Notes: a model not told the origin generated them from the letters alone. DNA of 64,000 bases from Saprospiraceae bacterium (GCA_016714785.1 JADKCC010000009.1:62001-126000); one strand, 5' to 3'. Counted from the stretch's first letter, positions 46,400-56,103 are shown. Translations and numbers: made by a program.

Positions 46400-46434
46400 T
46401 GCCATTTTTAAACGAGTGCAAGATAAAAATGGCA
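46400..46434 (-). promoter_or_regulatory. Inverted repeat around the putative nifJ-rnf promoter
   Basis: TGCCATTTTTA (46400-46410) and TAAAAATGGCA (46424-46434) form an 11-bp perfect inverted repeat with a 13-nt spacer. The spacer contains minus-strand TATCTTGC (46418-46425), close to the -7 consensus, 24 nt before the nifJ ATG. A dimeric regulator bound here would cover the promoter. The remaining gap to 46712 is AT-rich and holds one further palindrome. Confidence 0.5.
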
Positions 46435-46560
46435 TTTTTATTAAAATATGACTGAAATCATTTGCATTAGTGATATCAAATTGTGTATTACAATTTATTG
46501 AATTATATTTCACATCATCATAAAAAAATTCTCATAAATGTCCTTTTCTATATTAAAAGC

Positions 46561-46577
46561 GGTTGGTTTGACCAACC
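46561..46577. promoter_or_regulatory. GGTTGGT-TTG-ACCAACC palindrome, possible operator
   Basis: A 7-bp perfect inverted repeat with a 3-nt centre in the 318-bp divergent region, 136 bp before the GMC oxidoreductase. No U-tract follows. Its half-sites recall TetR-family operators; no regulator gene is near. Confidence 0.35.
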
Positions 46578-46712
46578 ATTTGTGTGAAATAGAAAATGTA
46601 AAAACTTAAAGCCAAAAAAATAAGCAACCAAACATAAAAAATATGAGGAGTGTTCCTTTTTTATTGATAAAATTGATTGTAATTTTATGGTTTGTTAGTT
46701 TTATAAATTACC

Positions 46713-48275
46713 ATGGAAGATTTTGATTTTGTCATCATAGGTAGCGGTTTTGGTGGTTCTGTTTCTGCACTCCGTTTGTCAGAAAAAGGATATAAAGTAT
46801 TGGTCATAGAAAAAGGTAAATGGTTTTCAAAGCCTGAAGATTTTCCAATATCTAACTGGAATCTAAGAAAATTTATGTGGTTACCATCATTAGGATTTCG
46901 TGGCATATTTAAAATGACTTTTTTCCGCCATGTGGTTGCCCTGAGTGGTGTCGGAGTAGGCGGTGGTTCTCTAGTTTATGCCAATACACTGCCAGTTCCT
47001 CAATCACCATTTTTTAATTCCGGACATTGGAAAGGATTGTATGATTGGGAAAAAGTATTACAACCTTATTACTCCTTAGCAAAAAAAATGTTGGGTGCAA
47101 ATCGGCATCCGTATATGAGTAAAAGCGATAAAGCCATGTTTCGTTTGGCAGAAGAAATGGGAGATGCTTCAAAATTTGATAAAACTGATGTGGCCGTATA
47201 TTTTGGTAAAATAGGCGTGACTGTTTCAGATCCATATTTTGACGGTAAAGGTCCAGACAGAACAGGCTGCAATCTTTGTGGAGGGTGTATGACCGGGTGT
47301 AGATATAATGCAAAAAATACTTTGGATAAAAACTACCTTTATCTAGCTAAGCAACTTGGTGCCAGAATTATTGCAGAAAAAGAAGTCATTGATATTTTAC
47401 CTATTGGAAAACATGGTGAAAGTGGTTATGATGTTACATACAAGAACACTTTTGCATGGTTTAGTTCAACCCAAAAAGTAAAAACAAAAGGAGTGATTTT
47501 TGCTGGTGGTGTGATAGGTACAGTTCCATTGTTACTCAAACTTAAAATACGTTCTATGCCACTACTTTCAGACAAGATAGGTTATGGTATTCGCACCAAT
47601 TCTGAAAGTTTGATAGGAGTAACTACCTTTGACAAAGACACTGTATTTTCTGAGGGTATCGCTATTGGATCTATTGTTCATATTGATGAAAATCGACACA
47701 TCGAACCCGTAAAATATGCTTCAGGATCAGGGTTTTTCAGACTTATGATGGCACCTATGGTCAGTGGAAATAACTTTTTGATACGATTATTTAAAATGCT
47801 GAAAGATTTTTTAGTACATCCGTTGGACAATCTAAAAGTTTTTTTTGTAGATGACTGGAGCAAACGTACTCATATTCTCCTATATATGGAAAGTATAGAC
47901 TCAACACTTAAAATAGTAAGATCTCGACTCGGATGGGTTTACTCAACGTCAGAATCTGGGCCGCTACCCACAGCTTTTAATCCGAAAGCACAAGAATTAG
48001 CTAAAAAAACGGAAGCTATCGTCAATGGCAAAGCTATGGTCATGAATACAGAAACGTTATTCGGAATACCAACTACAGCTCACATCCTCGGTGGAGCGTG
48101 TATGGGAAAAGATGCACAGTCAGGCGTGATAGACAAAGATAATAAAGTTTTTCACTATGATAATATGTATGTCTGTGATGGGTCCATGATCTCTGCTAAT
48201 CCTGGTGTCAATCCAAGTCTGAGCATCACTGCCATAACAGAATATGCGATGTCTAAGATCCCTAAAAAAGCTTAA
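46713..48275 (+). CDS. GMC-family FAD oxidoreductase (cholesterol-oxidase-like)
   Basis: A 520-residue flavoenzyme oxidising an alcohol or sterol-like substrate. The FAD motif FVIIGSGFGGSVSALRLSEK opens the protein and the GMC signature GVGVGGGSLVYANTLP follows near residue 80. A Cys cluster CNLCGGCMTGCRYNAKNTLD, found in the cholesterol-oxidase-like subgroup, lies near residue 190. The C-terminal catalytic part has HILGGACMG and DGSMISANPGVNPSLSITA. There is no signal peptide. It is divergent from nifJ and overlaps the end of xerD by 4 nt in convergent orientation. Confidence 0.88.
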   Translation: MEDFDFVIIGSGFGGSVSALRLSEKGYKVLVIEKGKWFSKPEDFPISNWNLRKFMWLPSLGFRGIFKMTFFRHVVALSGVGVGGGSLVYANTLPVPQSPFFNSGHWKGLYDWEKVLQPYYSLAKKMLGANRHPYMSKSDKAMFRLAEEMGDASKFDKTDVAVYFGKIGVTVSDPYFDGKGPDRTGCNLCGGCMTGCRYNAKNTLDKNYLYLAKQLGARIIAEKEVIDILPIGKHGESGYDVTYKNTFAWFSSTQKVKTKGVIFAGGVIGTVPLLLKLKIRSMPLLSDKIGYGIRTNSESLIGVTTFDKDTVFSEGIAIGSIVHIDENRHIEPVKYASGSGFFRLMMAPMVSGNNFLIRLFKMLKDFLVHPLDNLKVFFVDDWSKRTHILLYMESIDSTLKIVRSRLGWVYSTSESGPLPTAFNPKAQELAKKTEAIVNGKAMVMNTETLFGIPTTAHILGGACMGKDAQSGVIDKDNKVFHYDNMYVCDGSMISANPGVNPSLSITAITEYAMSKIPKKA

Positions 48276-49192
48276 TTTGGCCGATTTCCTTTACTCAACG
48301 GATGAAATTTAATCATGGTCTCTCTCAAATATTTTCGGTCCACATGCGTGTAAATCTCTGTAGTCAGGATCGATTCATGACCTAACATTTCTTGTACAGC
48401 TCTAAGGTCGGCACCGCCTTCCACCAAGTGTGTAGCAAAAGAATGCCGAAAAGTATGTGGGCTAATTATTTTTTGAATACCCGCTTGCGCTACATAATTT
48501 TTTATCAATAAGAAGATCATCACTCGAGTCAGCCCGCTGCCACGCCTATTCAAAAACACAATATCTTCTGCTCCTTTTTTTATAGTCGGAAGGTGTTTTC
48601 TTTCAGTATCAAGATATAATAATATGTGTTTTACAGCCGAATCACCGATAGGTACTAGTCTCTCCTTATTATTCTTACCCAATACTTTTATAAACCCTTC
48701 GTCAGGAAAAAAGTTACTTAATTTCAAGGTGATCAATTCAGATACTCTGAGTCCACAAGCATACAATGTCTCCAACATTGCCCTGTTACGTTGACTATGT
48801 GGCTCTGACATATCTATTGCATCCAATATAAATTCTATCTCTTCATAACTTAATACATCAGGCAAGGTGCGTTGGAGTTTTGGACTTTCTAATAGTTCTG
48901 AAGGGTCGTCATTGATGATATCTTCCATCAGCATATACTTGTAAAATGCTCGGATGCCTGATATAATGCGAGCTTGGCTTTTTGGTTCGAGACCTAGATC
49001 ATTGATATAATAAACAAAGTCAGCTAGTTGATTTGAACTGAGTTTATCAGGAGTAATATCTATTTTTTTGATAATGACAAATTCTAGTAGTTTACCTACA
49101 TCTCGGATATAAGCTTCTATCGAATGCCCTGAAAGCGACTTTTCCAATAATAAATAGGCCCTAAATCCTTTGATACTACTATTCCAATCCAT
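48272..49192 (-). CDS. xerD: Tyrosine recombinase XerD
   Basis: Site-specific recombinase resolving chromosome dimers at dif. At 306 residues it has the N-terminal SAM-like DNA-binding domain and the full catalytic set: Arg149 (ACGLRVSELI), Lys173 (LGKNNKERLV), His246 and Arg249 (SPHTFRHSFATHL), His272 (MLGHESILTT) and Tyr281 (EIYTHVD). Sequence is closer to XerD than XerC, but Bacteroidota carry several such genes. The promoter-like TATCTTTA lies 4 nt before the ATG. Confidence 0.92.
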   Translation of the reverse strand: MDWNSSIKGFRAYLLLEKSLSGHSIEAYIRDVGKLLEFVIIKKIDITPDKLSSNQLADFVYYINDLGLEPKSQARIISGIRAFYKYMLMEDIINDDPSELLESPKLQRTLPDVLSYEEIEFILDAIDMSEPHSQRNRAMLETLYACGLRVSELITLKLSNFFPDEGFIKVLGKNNKERLVPIGDSAVKHILLYLDTERKHLPTIKKGAEDIVFLNRRGSGLTRVMIFLLIKNYVAQAGIQKIISPHTFRHSFATHLVEGGADLRAVQEMLGHESILTTEIYTHVDRKYLRETMIKFHPLSKGNRPN

Positions 49193-49196
49193 AATG

Positions 49197-49204
49197 TAAA
49201 GATA
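49197..49204 (-). promoter_or_regulatory. Near-consensus -7 element close to the xerD start
   Basis: Minus-strand TATCTTTA (one mismatch to TAnnTTTG) ends 4 nt before ATG 49192. Confidence 0.35.
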
Positions 49205-49279
49205 AGAAATATATACTATACAAACGTTTTGGCTTATTTTTTGTTATGTTTTTTTCATCATAATGAATAATAGAACTGA

Positions 49280-50422
49280 ATGAAGATAGGTATTGTGTGT
49301 TATCCTACTTTTGGAGGTAGCGGAGTAGTGGCTACAGAGCTTGGATTGGGATTGGCAGACAAAGGTCATGATGTACATTTTATAACTTACAAAAGACCTG
49401 TGAGATTGACTGCTTTCCATGCCAATGTATATTTTCATGAAGTGACAGCGATGGAATACCCATTGTTTGAGTATGCACCTTATGAGACTTCACTCGCTGG
49501 CAAGTTGGTAGATGTGGTGAGATTTGAAAAATTGGATATTCTACATGTTCATTATGCCATACCTCATGCGGCAGTAGCCTACATGACCAAACAAATACTA
49601 AAATCTCAAGGCATCCAGATCCCCGTGATCACAACTTTGCACGGAACAGATATTACTTTAGTGGGCAATGATAGTTCTTTTGCGCCTGTAGTTGAATTTA
49701 GTATTAATGAGTCAGATGGTGTGACTGCTGTATCCGAACAACTAAAACAAGAAACGCTTGATACATTCCATATAAAGAAGAACATTAAAGTTATTCACAA
49801 TTTTATAGATTTTAGCAGGTTTAGGAAGACCAATAAAGATCACTTTAGGAAGGCTATTGCTCCAGATGGAGAAAAAATATTAGTGCATATTTCCAATTTC
49901 CGAAAGGTGAAAAGAGTGGAGGATGTAATAGGAATATTTGCCATTGTGAGTAAAAAAATAAAAAGTAAGTTATTGCTCATAGGTGATGGACCAGAAAGAA
50001 AATATATGGAAGATCTCTGCCGCACCCTTCATTTATGTGACGAAATCAGATTTTTAGGCAAACAAGAAGCTGTAGAAGAATTGCTCGCCATTGCTGATTT
50101 ATTTATTTTGCCTTCAGAAAATGAAAGTTTTGGTCTTGCGGCCTTAGAAGCTATGGCTTGTGAAGTACCAATCATATCTTCCAATGCAGGTGGAATACCC
50201 GAAGTCAATATAGATGGCGTGACAGGGTATATGTGTGAAGTAGGTGATGTAGAAGGCATGGCCGCAAAATCAATCGAATTGCTAGAGGATGATGTGTCTT
50301 TAAATAAATTTAGGAAAAATGCATTTATCCAAGCCAAGAGATTTGACATCAGCGAGATACTACCACAATATGAAGCGTATTATCATGAGATCATTGAAAA
50401 AGTCGGATCAATGAACAATTAA
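49280..50422 (+). CDS. bshA: N-acetyl-alpha-D-glucosaminyl L-malate synthase BshA
   Basis: First step of bacillithiol synthesis: joins GlcNAc from UDP-GlcNAc to L-malate. The 380-residue GT4 enzyme begins MKIGIVCYPTFGGSGVVATE and has the BshA-typical PVITTLHGTDITLVG, SDGVTAVSEQLKQET, and the donor-site ENESFGLAALEAMACEVPII. The other bacillithiol genes (bshB, bshC) are not here. Its last 15 bases overlap the convergent porZ gene. Confidence 0.95.
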   Translation: MKIGIVCYPTFGGSGVVATELGLGLADKGHDVHFITYKRPVRLTAFHANVYFHEVTAMEYPLFEYAPYETSLAGKLVDVVRFEKLDILHVHYAIPHAAVAYMTKQILKSQGIQIPVITTLHGTDITLVGNDSSFAPVVEFSINESDGVTAVSEQLKQETLDTFHIKKNIKVIHNFIDFSRFRKTNKDHFRKAIAPDGEKILVHISNFRKVKRVEDVIGIFAIVSKKIKSKLLLIGDGPERKYMEDLCRTLHLCDEIRFLGKQEAVEELLAIADLFILPSENESFGLAALEAMACEVPIISSNAGGIPEVNIDGVTGYMCEVGDVEGMAAKSIELLEDDVSLNKFRKNAFIQAKRFDISEILPQYEAYYHEIIEKVGSMNN

Positions 50423-52747
50423 AATCTTAGTAACTAATGCTTCTGGTGATAGAGAAGTATTTTCATTGGCACTAAATACAAGATAGACACCCGTAGCTGC
50501 ATCATTACCGTTGTAATCTTTGCCATCCCATATTGCTTGACCTCCCAACGCTTTAGTTTCATACACAAGTTTGCCATTTATATCTGTGATCTTGACATTG
50601 GCATCTCTGACTAGTCCTTTGATGGATATTGGGCCTGAGTAGTCTGGACGTACAGGATTGGGATAAGCATATACATTGCTACTGTGTGTACGACCTCCAC
50701 CGCTGGTCATTGTTTTATAACTTTGTATTCCTTCACGACTTACTATAAACATCTCACCAGTCACTGGATTGTAGGCCATTTCTTTGATGATATTGTCTAA
50801 CAAAGGTGAGTTTTTTACATCAAATTTGTCCACTTGCGTCACGCCATCGGGAGATTGTACAAAAATACCATTTCTTGTACCAAACCACTTTCGGTTTGCA
50901 CCATCAACTGCTATGCTCAATATATCTTCATATCTCAATAATGGTGCAGGTATATTATCAACCACTACTTTGCGCGTATTTCCCCGACAAGTTTCAACAA
51001 ATGGATCTCCACAATCAAAAACTACAGGGCCTTGGTCTGTACCTATCCATATACTTCCATCCAAATCTACAGCCACACAGTTAACCTTATTTCCAGATAA
51101 TTCACTGTTGTTTCTAGTGATAAGTCTTATTTTATCATCTGTCGGATCAGGAATGTCTTTCCCTTCATTAAACACAATAACTCCATTTCCTACTCCGAAT
51201 ACCGCTATCCATTTGTTGCCTTGCTGATCTATAACTATCTGATGTAAATTAGTGCTACCCGGCACATTGAAGTTATGCCAAGTGTCATCTTTTGTTTTAA
51301 CAGCCAAGGGCTTTTGCGCTCCAAAATTCGATATCCATAGATTTTCATCTTTGTCAAAAGTCAATCCAGCAATCCTAGTTCTAGCTTCATCTCCTACTAC
51401 TTTCTGAAGGATGCTATTGTCTTTATTCCAATGTTTGACTTCTTTGGTGTCTTCATTATATCTGATGATACCATTATAATAGCTACCTAGGTAAAGATCT
51501 GAAGTAGTGGGATGAGGCACTACAGCTTTGGTATGAAAAAATTCGAAATCTTTCAGCGGCTGAAAGTTTTCAGGACTGAAGTTTTCCCACTCTTTGTTTT
51601 GCAATGTATAAAACCCAAATAGAGTATATCCATACTGGAAATCTTCATTTACGCCATTTGATCCAAAATAAGCCTTATCTTTTTTAAATCTTATACTAGC
51701 AGCATCATTGGCATAAGGTGTGGAAAATCTCAAATTACGACATTCTACACTCGATTTACTATCGGTATATTTGATGGGCTCCCATTGGTCTGCATACCAA
51801 ATCCTGCCTTTTTCATCTTCAACAGCATATTTGATAAGTCTTGCACACCCATTTACGCCTTCTATATATTGTCCAGACTCTTGCATAAATATCGTCCTGC
51901 CATTGTCACCACGAGCTATTCCTATCATAAGCGTACTGCCACTTTCTGAAAGAAATTTAATCTCATCTTCAGCAGAAGGTACCACAAATACACTGGTAAA
52001 TTGACCATTTGAATTCATTACCAATACCTTATCATTGACTTCAGCATATAGTTTATTGTATTTAACTGCGAGCGATTCTACTTCATCAATATTTGAAATT
52101 CCATTGTCAGCAGTCAATTGCGACCAAATGCCAAAGTCAGAAATATTCGTTCCCTGCAAATTGATATTAAAAAGCCCCTTTTCTGTACCAGCATAAAGCT
52201 TACCATTATGTGCAGCTATGCAATTTATTCTTAAAGGAGTAAATGTGGTAAATGAAAACTCAAGAGCATCAAGATCAAATCCTAAGATGCCAAAATCAGT
52301 AGCAAAAAAAGCTATATTATCAACAAAAAAAACATCATTAACAGTTTTGCTTCCTATAATATTCCTATTGGTTTCGATAAAAGGTAGATTGACTACTTGA
52401 TCTCCTTTTATAATATCAATATTATTATTACTATAAATTACAACAAGTTGTTCTGTTTTTGGATTATAAAAAAGAGACGATACTCTAACGTCAGTCAGCC
52501 CATCTTCTTTGGCCAAAAACTTAACAGACAAATCTTCTTTATCTACAGTAAATATGCCGCTAGCTGATGCATAAATAATCTTGTCTTTACTTTGGGTAAT
52601 ATTTACTCCTTCTTTATAAGATAAATGTGATTTCCAACTTCCCAGTGGTAATTCACTTTGAGATTGCAATTGGCATAGAGCTACTAATGCAATAAAAATA
52701 TGAAGAAAATATTTTTTCAACATCATCAATGATTTATTTTCAGACAT
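50408..52747 (-). CDS. porZ: Type IX secretion system protein PorZ
   Basis: Surface component of the type IX secretion attachment complex, thought to present A-LPS for anchoring cargo. The 779 residues match PorZ of Porphyromonas in length and layout: signal peptide (YFLHIFIALVALCQLQSQ), two beta-propellers of two-component-regulator type (KIIYASASGIFTVD, IAAHNGKLYAGTEKGLFNIN, SIWIGTDQGPVVF, KWFGTRNGIFVQ), and a C-terminal type A sorting domain (YPNPVRPDYSGPISIKGL, then ATGVYLVF). ATG 52726 (MMLKKYF) gives a neater signal peptide than 52747. Carrying the T9SS signal shows the organism has that pathway. Confidence 0.87.
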   Translation of the reverse strand: MSENKSLMMLKKYFLHIFIALVALCQLQSQSELPLGSWKSHLSYKEGVNITQSKDKIIYASASGIFTVDKEDLSVKFLAKEDGLTDVRVSSLFYNPKTEQLVVIYSNNNIDIIKGDQVVNLPFIETNRNIIGSKTVNDVFFVDNIAFFATDFGILGFDLDALEFSFTTFTPLRINCIAAHNGKLYAGTEKGLFNINLQGTNISDFGIWSQLTADNGISNIDEVESLAVKYNKLYAEVNDKVLVMNSNGQFTSVFVVPSAEDEIKFLSESGSTLMIGIARGDNGRTIFMQESGQYIEGVNGCARLIKYAVEDEKGRIWYADQWEPIKYTDSKSSVECRNLRFSTPYANDAASIRFKKDKAYFGSNGVNEDFQYGYTLFGFYTLQNKEWENFSPENFQPLKDFEFFHTKAVVPHPTTSDLYLGSYYNGIIRYNEDTKEVKHWNKDNSILQKVVGDEARTRIAGLTFDKDENLWISNFGAQKPLAVKTKDDTWHNFNVPGSTNLHQIVIDQQGNKWIAVFGVGNGVIVFNEGKDIPDPTDDKIRLITRNNSELSGNKVNCVAVDLDGSIWIGTDQGPVVFDCGDPFVETCRGNTRKVVVDNIPAPLLRYEDILSIAVDGANRKWFGTRNGIFVQSPDGVTQVDKFDVKNSPLLDNIIKEMAYNPVTGEMFIVSREGIQSYKTMTSGGGRTHSSNVYAYPNPVRPDYSGPISIKGLVRDANVKITDINGKLVYETKALGGQAIWDGKDYNGNDAATGVYLVFSANENTSLSPEALVTKILIVH

Positions 52748-52817
52748 ATATAAAGAAAAAATGGCCTTGAATATTGTCCAAAATAATAAAATAAATTTTT
52801 ACTAAACTTAAATTGGA

Positions 52818-53393
52818 TCAAGAATAAATGTTGGATCCTTCCAAATAATTAAATACACTATCAGGTAAGAGATATTGGACTGATTTTTTTTCTTTAATGG
52901 CATTCCTGATAAAAGTGGCAGAGATATCCATCATTGGTACATTTTCAACTATTTTTACTCTCGGGTGAGAACTGTGGATACCTATTTGAAATCCCGGCCT
53001 TCGATATACGTATATGTCATGATTGTCCATAAGTAGTTTATAATTTTTCCATTTATCTATACTCAAGAGATTATCTCCACCCATAATCAGTGCAAACTCC
53101 CTTTTTGGATATTTTTCTTTGATATGCGTTAGGGTATCTATGGTATATGAAGGAGCTGGTAATGAAAACTCTATATTTGATGCCTTAATTTTTGGATTAT
53201 CTCCAATTGCTAATTGGACTAAATGATACCTATCACTATCTTTGGCAAGTGATGCCCTATTTTTTAAAGGATTATGAGGACTCACAACCATCCATACTTC
53301 TTTCAGATCGGTATATTGGACTATATGGTTGGCAATGATCATGTGTCCAACATGCACAGGATTGAAAGATCCAAAAAATAATCCTGTCTTCAT
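52818..53393 (-). CDS. nadD: Nicotinate-nucleotide adenylyltransferase
   Basis: Adenylates nicotinate mononucleotide to deamido-NAD in NAD synthesis. The 191-residue protein has GLFFGSFNPVHVGHMIIA with the HxGH motif, WMVVSPHNPLK, the substrate loop FALIMGGDNLLSIDKWKNY, and DISATFIRNAI (ISSTxxR motif, here ISATFIR). It starts 8 nt after dnaN and is likely co-transcribed with it. Confidence 0.95.
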   Translation of the reverse strand: MKTGLFFGSFNPVHVGHMIIANHIVQYTDLKEVWMVVSPHNPLKNRASLAKDSDRYHLVQLAIGDNPKIKASNIEFSLPAPSYTIDTLTHIKEKYPKREFALIMGGDNLLSIDKWKNYKLLMDNHDIYVYRRPGFQIGIHSSHPRVKIVENVPMMDISATFIRNAIKEKKSVQYLLPDSVFNYLEGSNIYS

Positions 53394-53401
53394 TTAGATG
53401 G

Positions 53402-54512
53402 TTAGTTGCCCATCATTACTGGCATTACCAGCATCAAAAGAGCTTCCCCTGGTTCTTCTTCTATTGGGACGATGAGTCCTGCTCTACTCGGAGTAGAAAG
53501 TTGAAGTTTGATATCATCATTTTCCAAAACGGCTAACATCTCTCCTAAAAATTTTGCATTAAAACCAATCGTCATTGCCTCACCTGTAAATGAACAGTTA
53601 AGTTGCTCAGTGGCTTCATTAGAAAAGTCAAGATCCTGTGCTGAGATGGTCATGCTTCGTTCGGTAAGATTGAGTATAACCTGATTGGTGGATTTATTGG
53701 CATAGATAGCGATCCTCTTAAGTGAGTTTAAGAAATCTTTTCTATTGATGGTTGCTTCATAAGGATTCTCAACAGGTATTACTGCATTATACTCAGGATA
53801 TTTGGCATCAATCAGTCTGCATACTATCTTTGTACGGCCAAAATTGAAGAAAATGTTGGCTTTATTGAAGCTAATATTCACATCGCATTCTTCAGACAGT
53901 GCATTCTTTACCAAACTCAAGCCCTTTTTGGGTACAATTAATGATTTTGCAATATCTGTACTTAAATTACCAACCGTATATTTGACAAGTTTATGTGCAT
54001 CTGTAGCTACAAAATGGAGTTTAGTAAAGTCTATCTGAATCAAAATACCTGTCATAGCAAGTCTAAGTTCGTCATTACTTGTAGCAAATATAGTATTGGT
54101 GATACCTTTCTGTATTTTTTTAGAATTTAATACCAAAGTCTCAACATCATCTTCTTCTGGTGGATTTGGAAAATCTTCTGCCGAGTCACCCGAAAGTTTA
54201 TACACTCCAAAAGATGACAATATTTTAACGCCATTATTTTCATCAACTGTAATAGTTACAGGTTGCTCTGGAAGTGCTTTGATTGTATCTAAAAGTATTT
54301 TTGCTGGAATAGCTATAATTCCATTTTCATCAGCTGTTACATCCAAATGGGTGATGATGGTTGTCTCCAGATTGGTTGATGTGATAGTTAGTATATTATC
54401 CTTTACCTCAAATAGAAAATCTTCCATAATAGGAAGTACTGGATTGGTATTGATGGCACCTGATGCTATATTTAATTGCTTTAATAACTGACGAAGAAAC
54501 TTCAAATCTCAT
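53402..54512 (-). CDS. dnaN: DNA polymerase III subunit beta (frameshift near the start)
   Basis: Sliding clamp of the replicative polymerase. The main frame (residues LLKQLNIASGAINTNPVLPI onward, 53402 to about 54487) is complete, ending AGLIVPIEEEPGEALLMLVMPVMM with the usual (M/L)PM tail. Its first possible start is a TTG at 54505. In the neighbouring frame ATG 54512 encodes MRFEVSSS, the conserved DnaN opening (MKFxVSSSxLLKQL). The frames meet at 54488, where TCA-G-TTA-TTA suggests two missing bases or one extra. I therefore place the true start at 54512 and regard the break as an error or recent mutation. The gene is followed by nadD. Confidence 0.92.
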
Positions 54513-54568
54513 TTTAAACCTTTTTTAAAACTGTTACGGTATCAATAGATACATAAAAAACTATGCCA

Positions 54569-54576
54569 CAAAAATA
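54569..54576 (-). promoter_or_regulatory. Bacteroidota -7 element for dnaN
   Basis: Minus-strand TATTTTTG, 56 nt before ATG 54512. Confidence 0.45.
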
Positions 54577-54714
54577 ATGCTAATTATGATATTTCCTAAC
54601 ATTAGATTGATCTTGAATGAATTAAAAATAAATCACTCATCATATTTGGACTTTATTTCGATATATTCTTTGATGATTATCTATAGTTTAGCTTATGAAT
54701 GCAAAATTTGGTTG

Positions 54715-54722
54715 TACTTTTG
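54715..54722 (+). promoter_or_regulatory. Bacteroidota -7 element for the M16 gene
   Basis: TACTTTTG followed by CC, 18 nt before ATG 54741. It lies downstream of the ATG at 54699, excluding that start. Confidence 0.55.
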
Positions 54723-54740
54723 CCACCACAAAATATTCTT

Positions 54741-56015
54741 ATGATCAATAGAAAGAAAGGGCCAATTTCGCATAAAATCGATACTTTAACCATTCCTGAA
54801 GTAGAAATATATGACTGGCAAAATGGCACTAGAGTATGTGAAATTAACATAGGAAGCCAAGATATACTCAAAATAGAGGTGATACATTTAGCAGGAAGAA
54901 GTGTCGAAGATCATCATCTGATTAGCAGAGCTACTGCCTCATTGCTCAAAGATGGTTGTGCTAATAAAACGTCTGCTGTCTTTGCAGAAAAAATAGATTT
55001 TCATGGTGCCAGCATCAAGACTGCTTCAAATATGGATTTTGCATATACTTCTATGTACACATTGACCAAACATGCTGATCAAATCATACCTTTACTTCAT
55101 GAAATGTACGATCTGCCAACCTTTGCTGAAGATGAAATAGAAAAATTTAAAAAGCTAAATATTCAAAAATTAAAAGAAGAATTAACCAAAAATGAAGTCA
55201 TAACATATAGACAGATTACTGAAGAAATTTTTGGGAAGAATCATCCTTATGGTTACAATAGTTTGGAATCTGACTATCTTGCTATAGACCAAACGAAAAT
55301 TATCCAACATTTTGAAGACTATTATGGCACCGACAACAGATATATCATTATCAGTGGTAAAATTAATAATCATGTTAGAAAGCAAATCTTTGACTATTTT
55401 GGGAATGAAAATAAAAAATCAAAACTTCATCCATACCAGTCTTCAAATGAAAGTCCTAAAGGAAAAAAAATACAAATTTTGAGTAAAAATGAACATCAAA
55501 GCGCTATAAAGACGGGATTCCAGCTTTTTAATAGAAATCATCCCGATAATGCAGCTTTTTTTATGCTAAATACAATATTTGGCGGATATTTTGGATCTAG
55601 ATTAATGACCAGTATTCGTGAAGAACTTGGTTATACTTATGATATTTTCAGCAGCGTAGATCAGATGTTGTATGATGGTTGTTTCTACATAAGTACAGAA
55701 GCCGCTCCAGAATATGTACCACCCTTAACTAAAGAAATATATCACCAAATGGAACTTCTAAAGCAAAACAAGATTACAGAAGTTGAACTAACCATGGTAA
55801 AAAACTACCTAATGGGCAATTTTATGAATATGCTAGATGGGCCGATGAATGTTTCCTCATTTGCAAAAACGATGGTTCTGACCGATAAACATCCATCAGA
55901 ATTTAATATTTTTGCACAAGAGTTGATGGATATAAACGCTGAAACTATCATGAACATGGCACAAAAGTATTTTGATGAAGAAAAATTTATTGAAATCATC
56001 GTTTCTCCTGAATAA
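54741..56015 (+). CDS. M16 family protein lacking the zinc-binding motif
   Basis: A 424-residue member of the insulinase/processing-peptidase family. Where active members have HxxEH in the first helix, this reads ISRATASLLKDGCANKTS, so it cannot bind zinc. The second-domain motif FGGYFGSRLMTSIREELGYTYD retains the Arg/Tyr pair that contacts substrate in the inactive partner subunits. Such proteins work as heterodimers with a zinc-bearing M16 protein, often encoded next door; none is adjacent here. The start follows from the promoter motif at 54715-54722. Confidence 0.85.
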   Translation: MINRKKGPISHKIDTLTIPEVEIYDWQNGTRVCEINIGSQDILKIEVIHLAGRSVEDHHLISRATASLLKDGCANKTSAVFAEKIDFHGASIKTASNMDFAYTSMYTLTKHADQIIPLLHEMYDLPTFAEDEIEKFKKLNIQKLKEELTKNEVITYRQITEEIFGKNHPYGYNSLESDYLAIDQTKIIQHFEDYYGTDNRYIIISGKINNHVRKQIFDYFGNENKKSKLHPYQSSNESPKGKKIQILSKNEHQSAIKTGFQLFNRNHPDNAAFFMLNTIFGGYFGSRLMTSIREELGYTYDIFSSVDQMLYDGCFYISTEAAPEYVPPLTKEIYHQMELLKQNKITEVELTMVKNYLMGNFMNMLDGPMNVSSFAKTMVLTDKHPSEFNIFAQELMDINAETIMNMAQKYFDEEKFIEIIVSPE

Positions 56016-56103
56016 AAGAAGTGAATTTTAGTCTTTTTAACTTATTTCATGCAAATATTTAACTTAAGGCATAGAAAATATAACTAATTGTTACTAAAAT
56101 GAT

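Noticed and set aside
54699..54740. ATG 54699 as start of the M16 gene.
   Set aside because: The promoter -7 box (54715-54722) lies downstream of it, so the codon would not be in the transcript.
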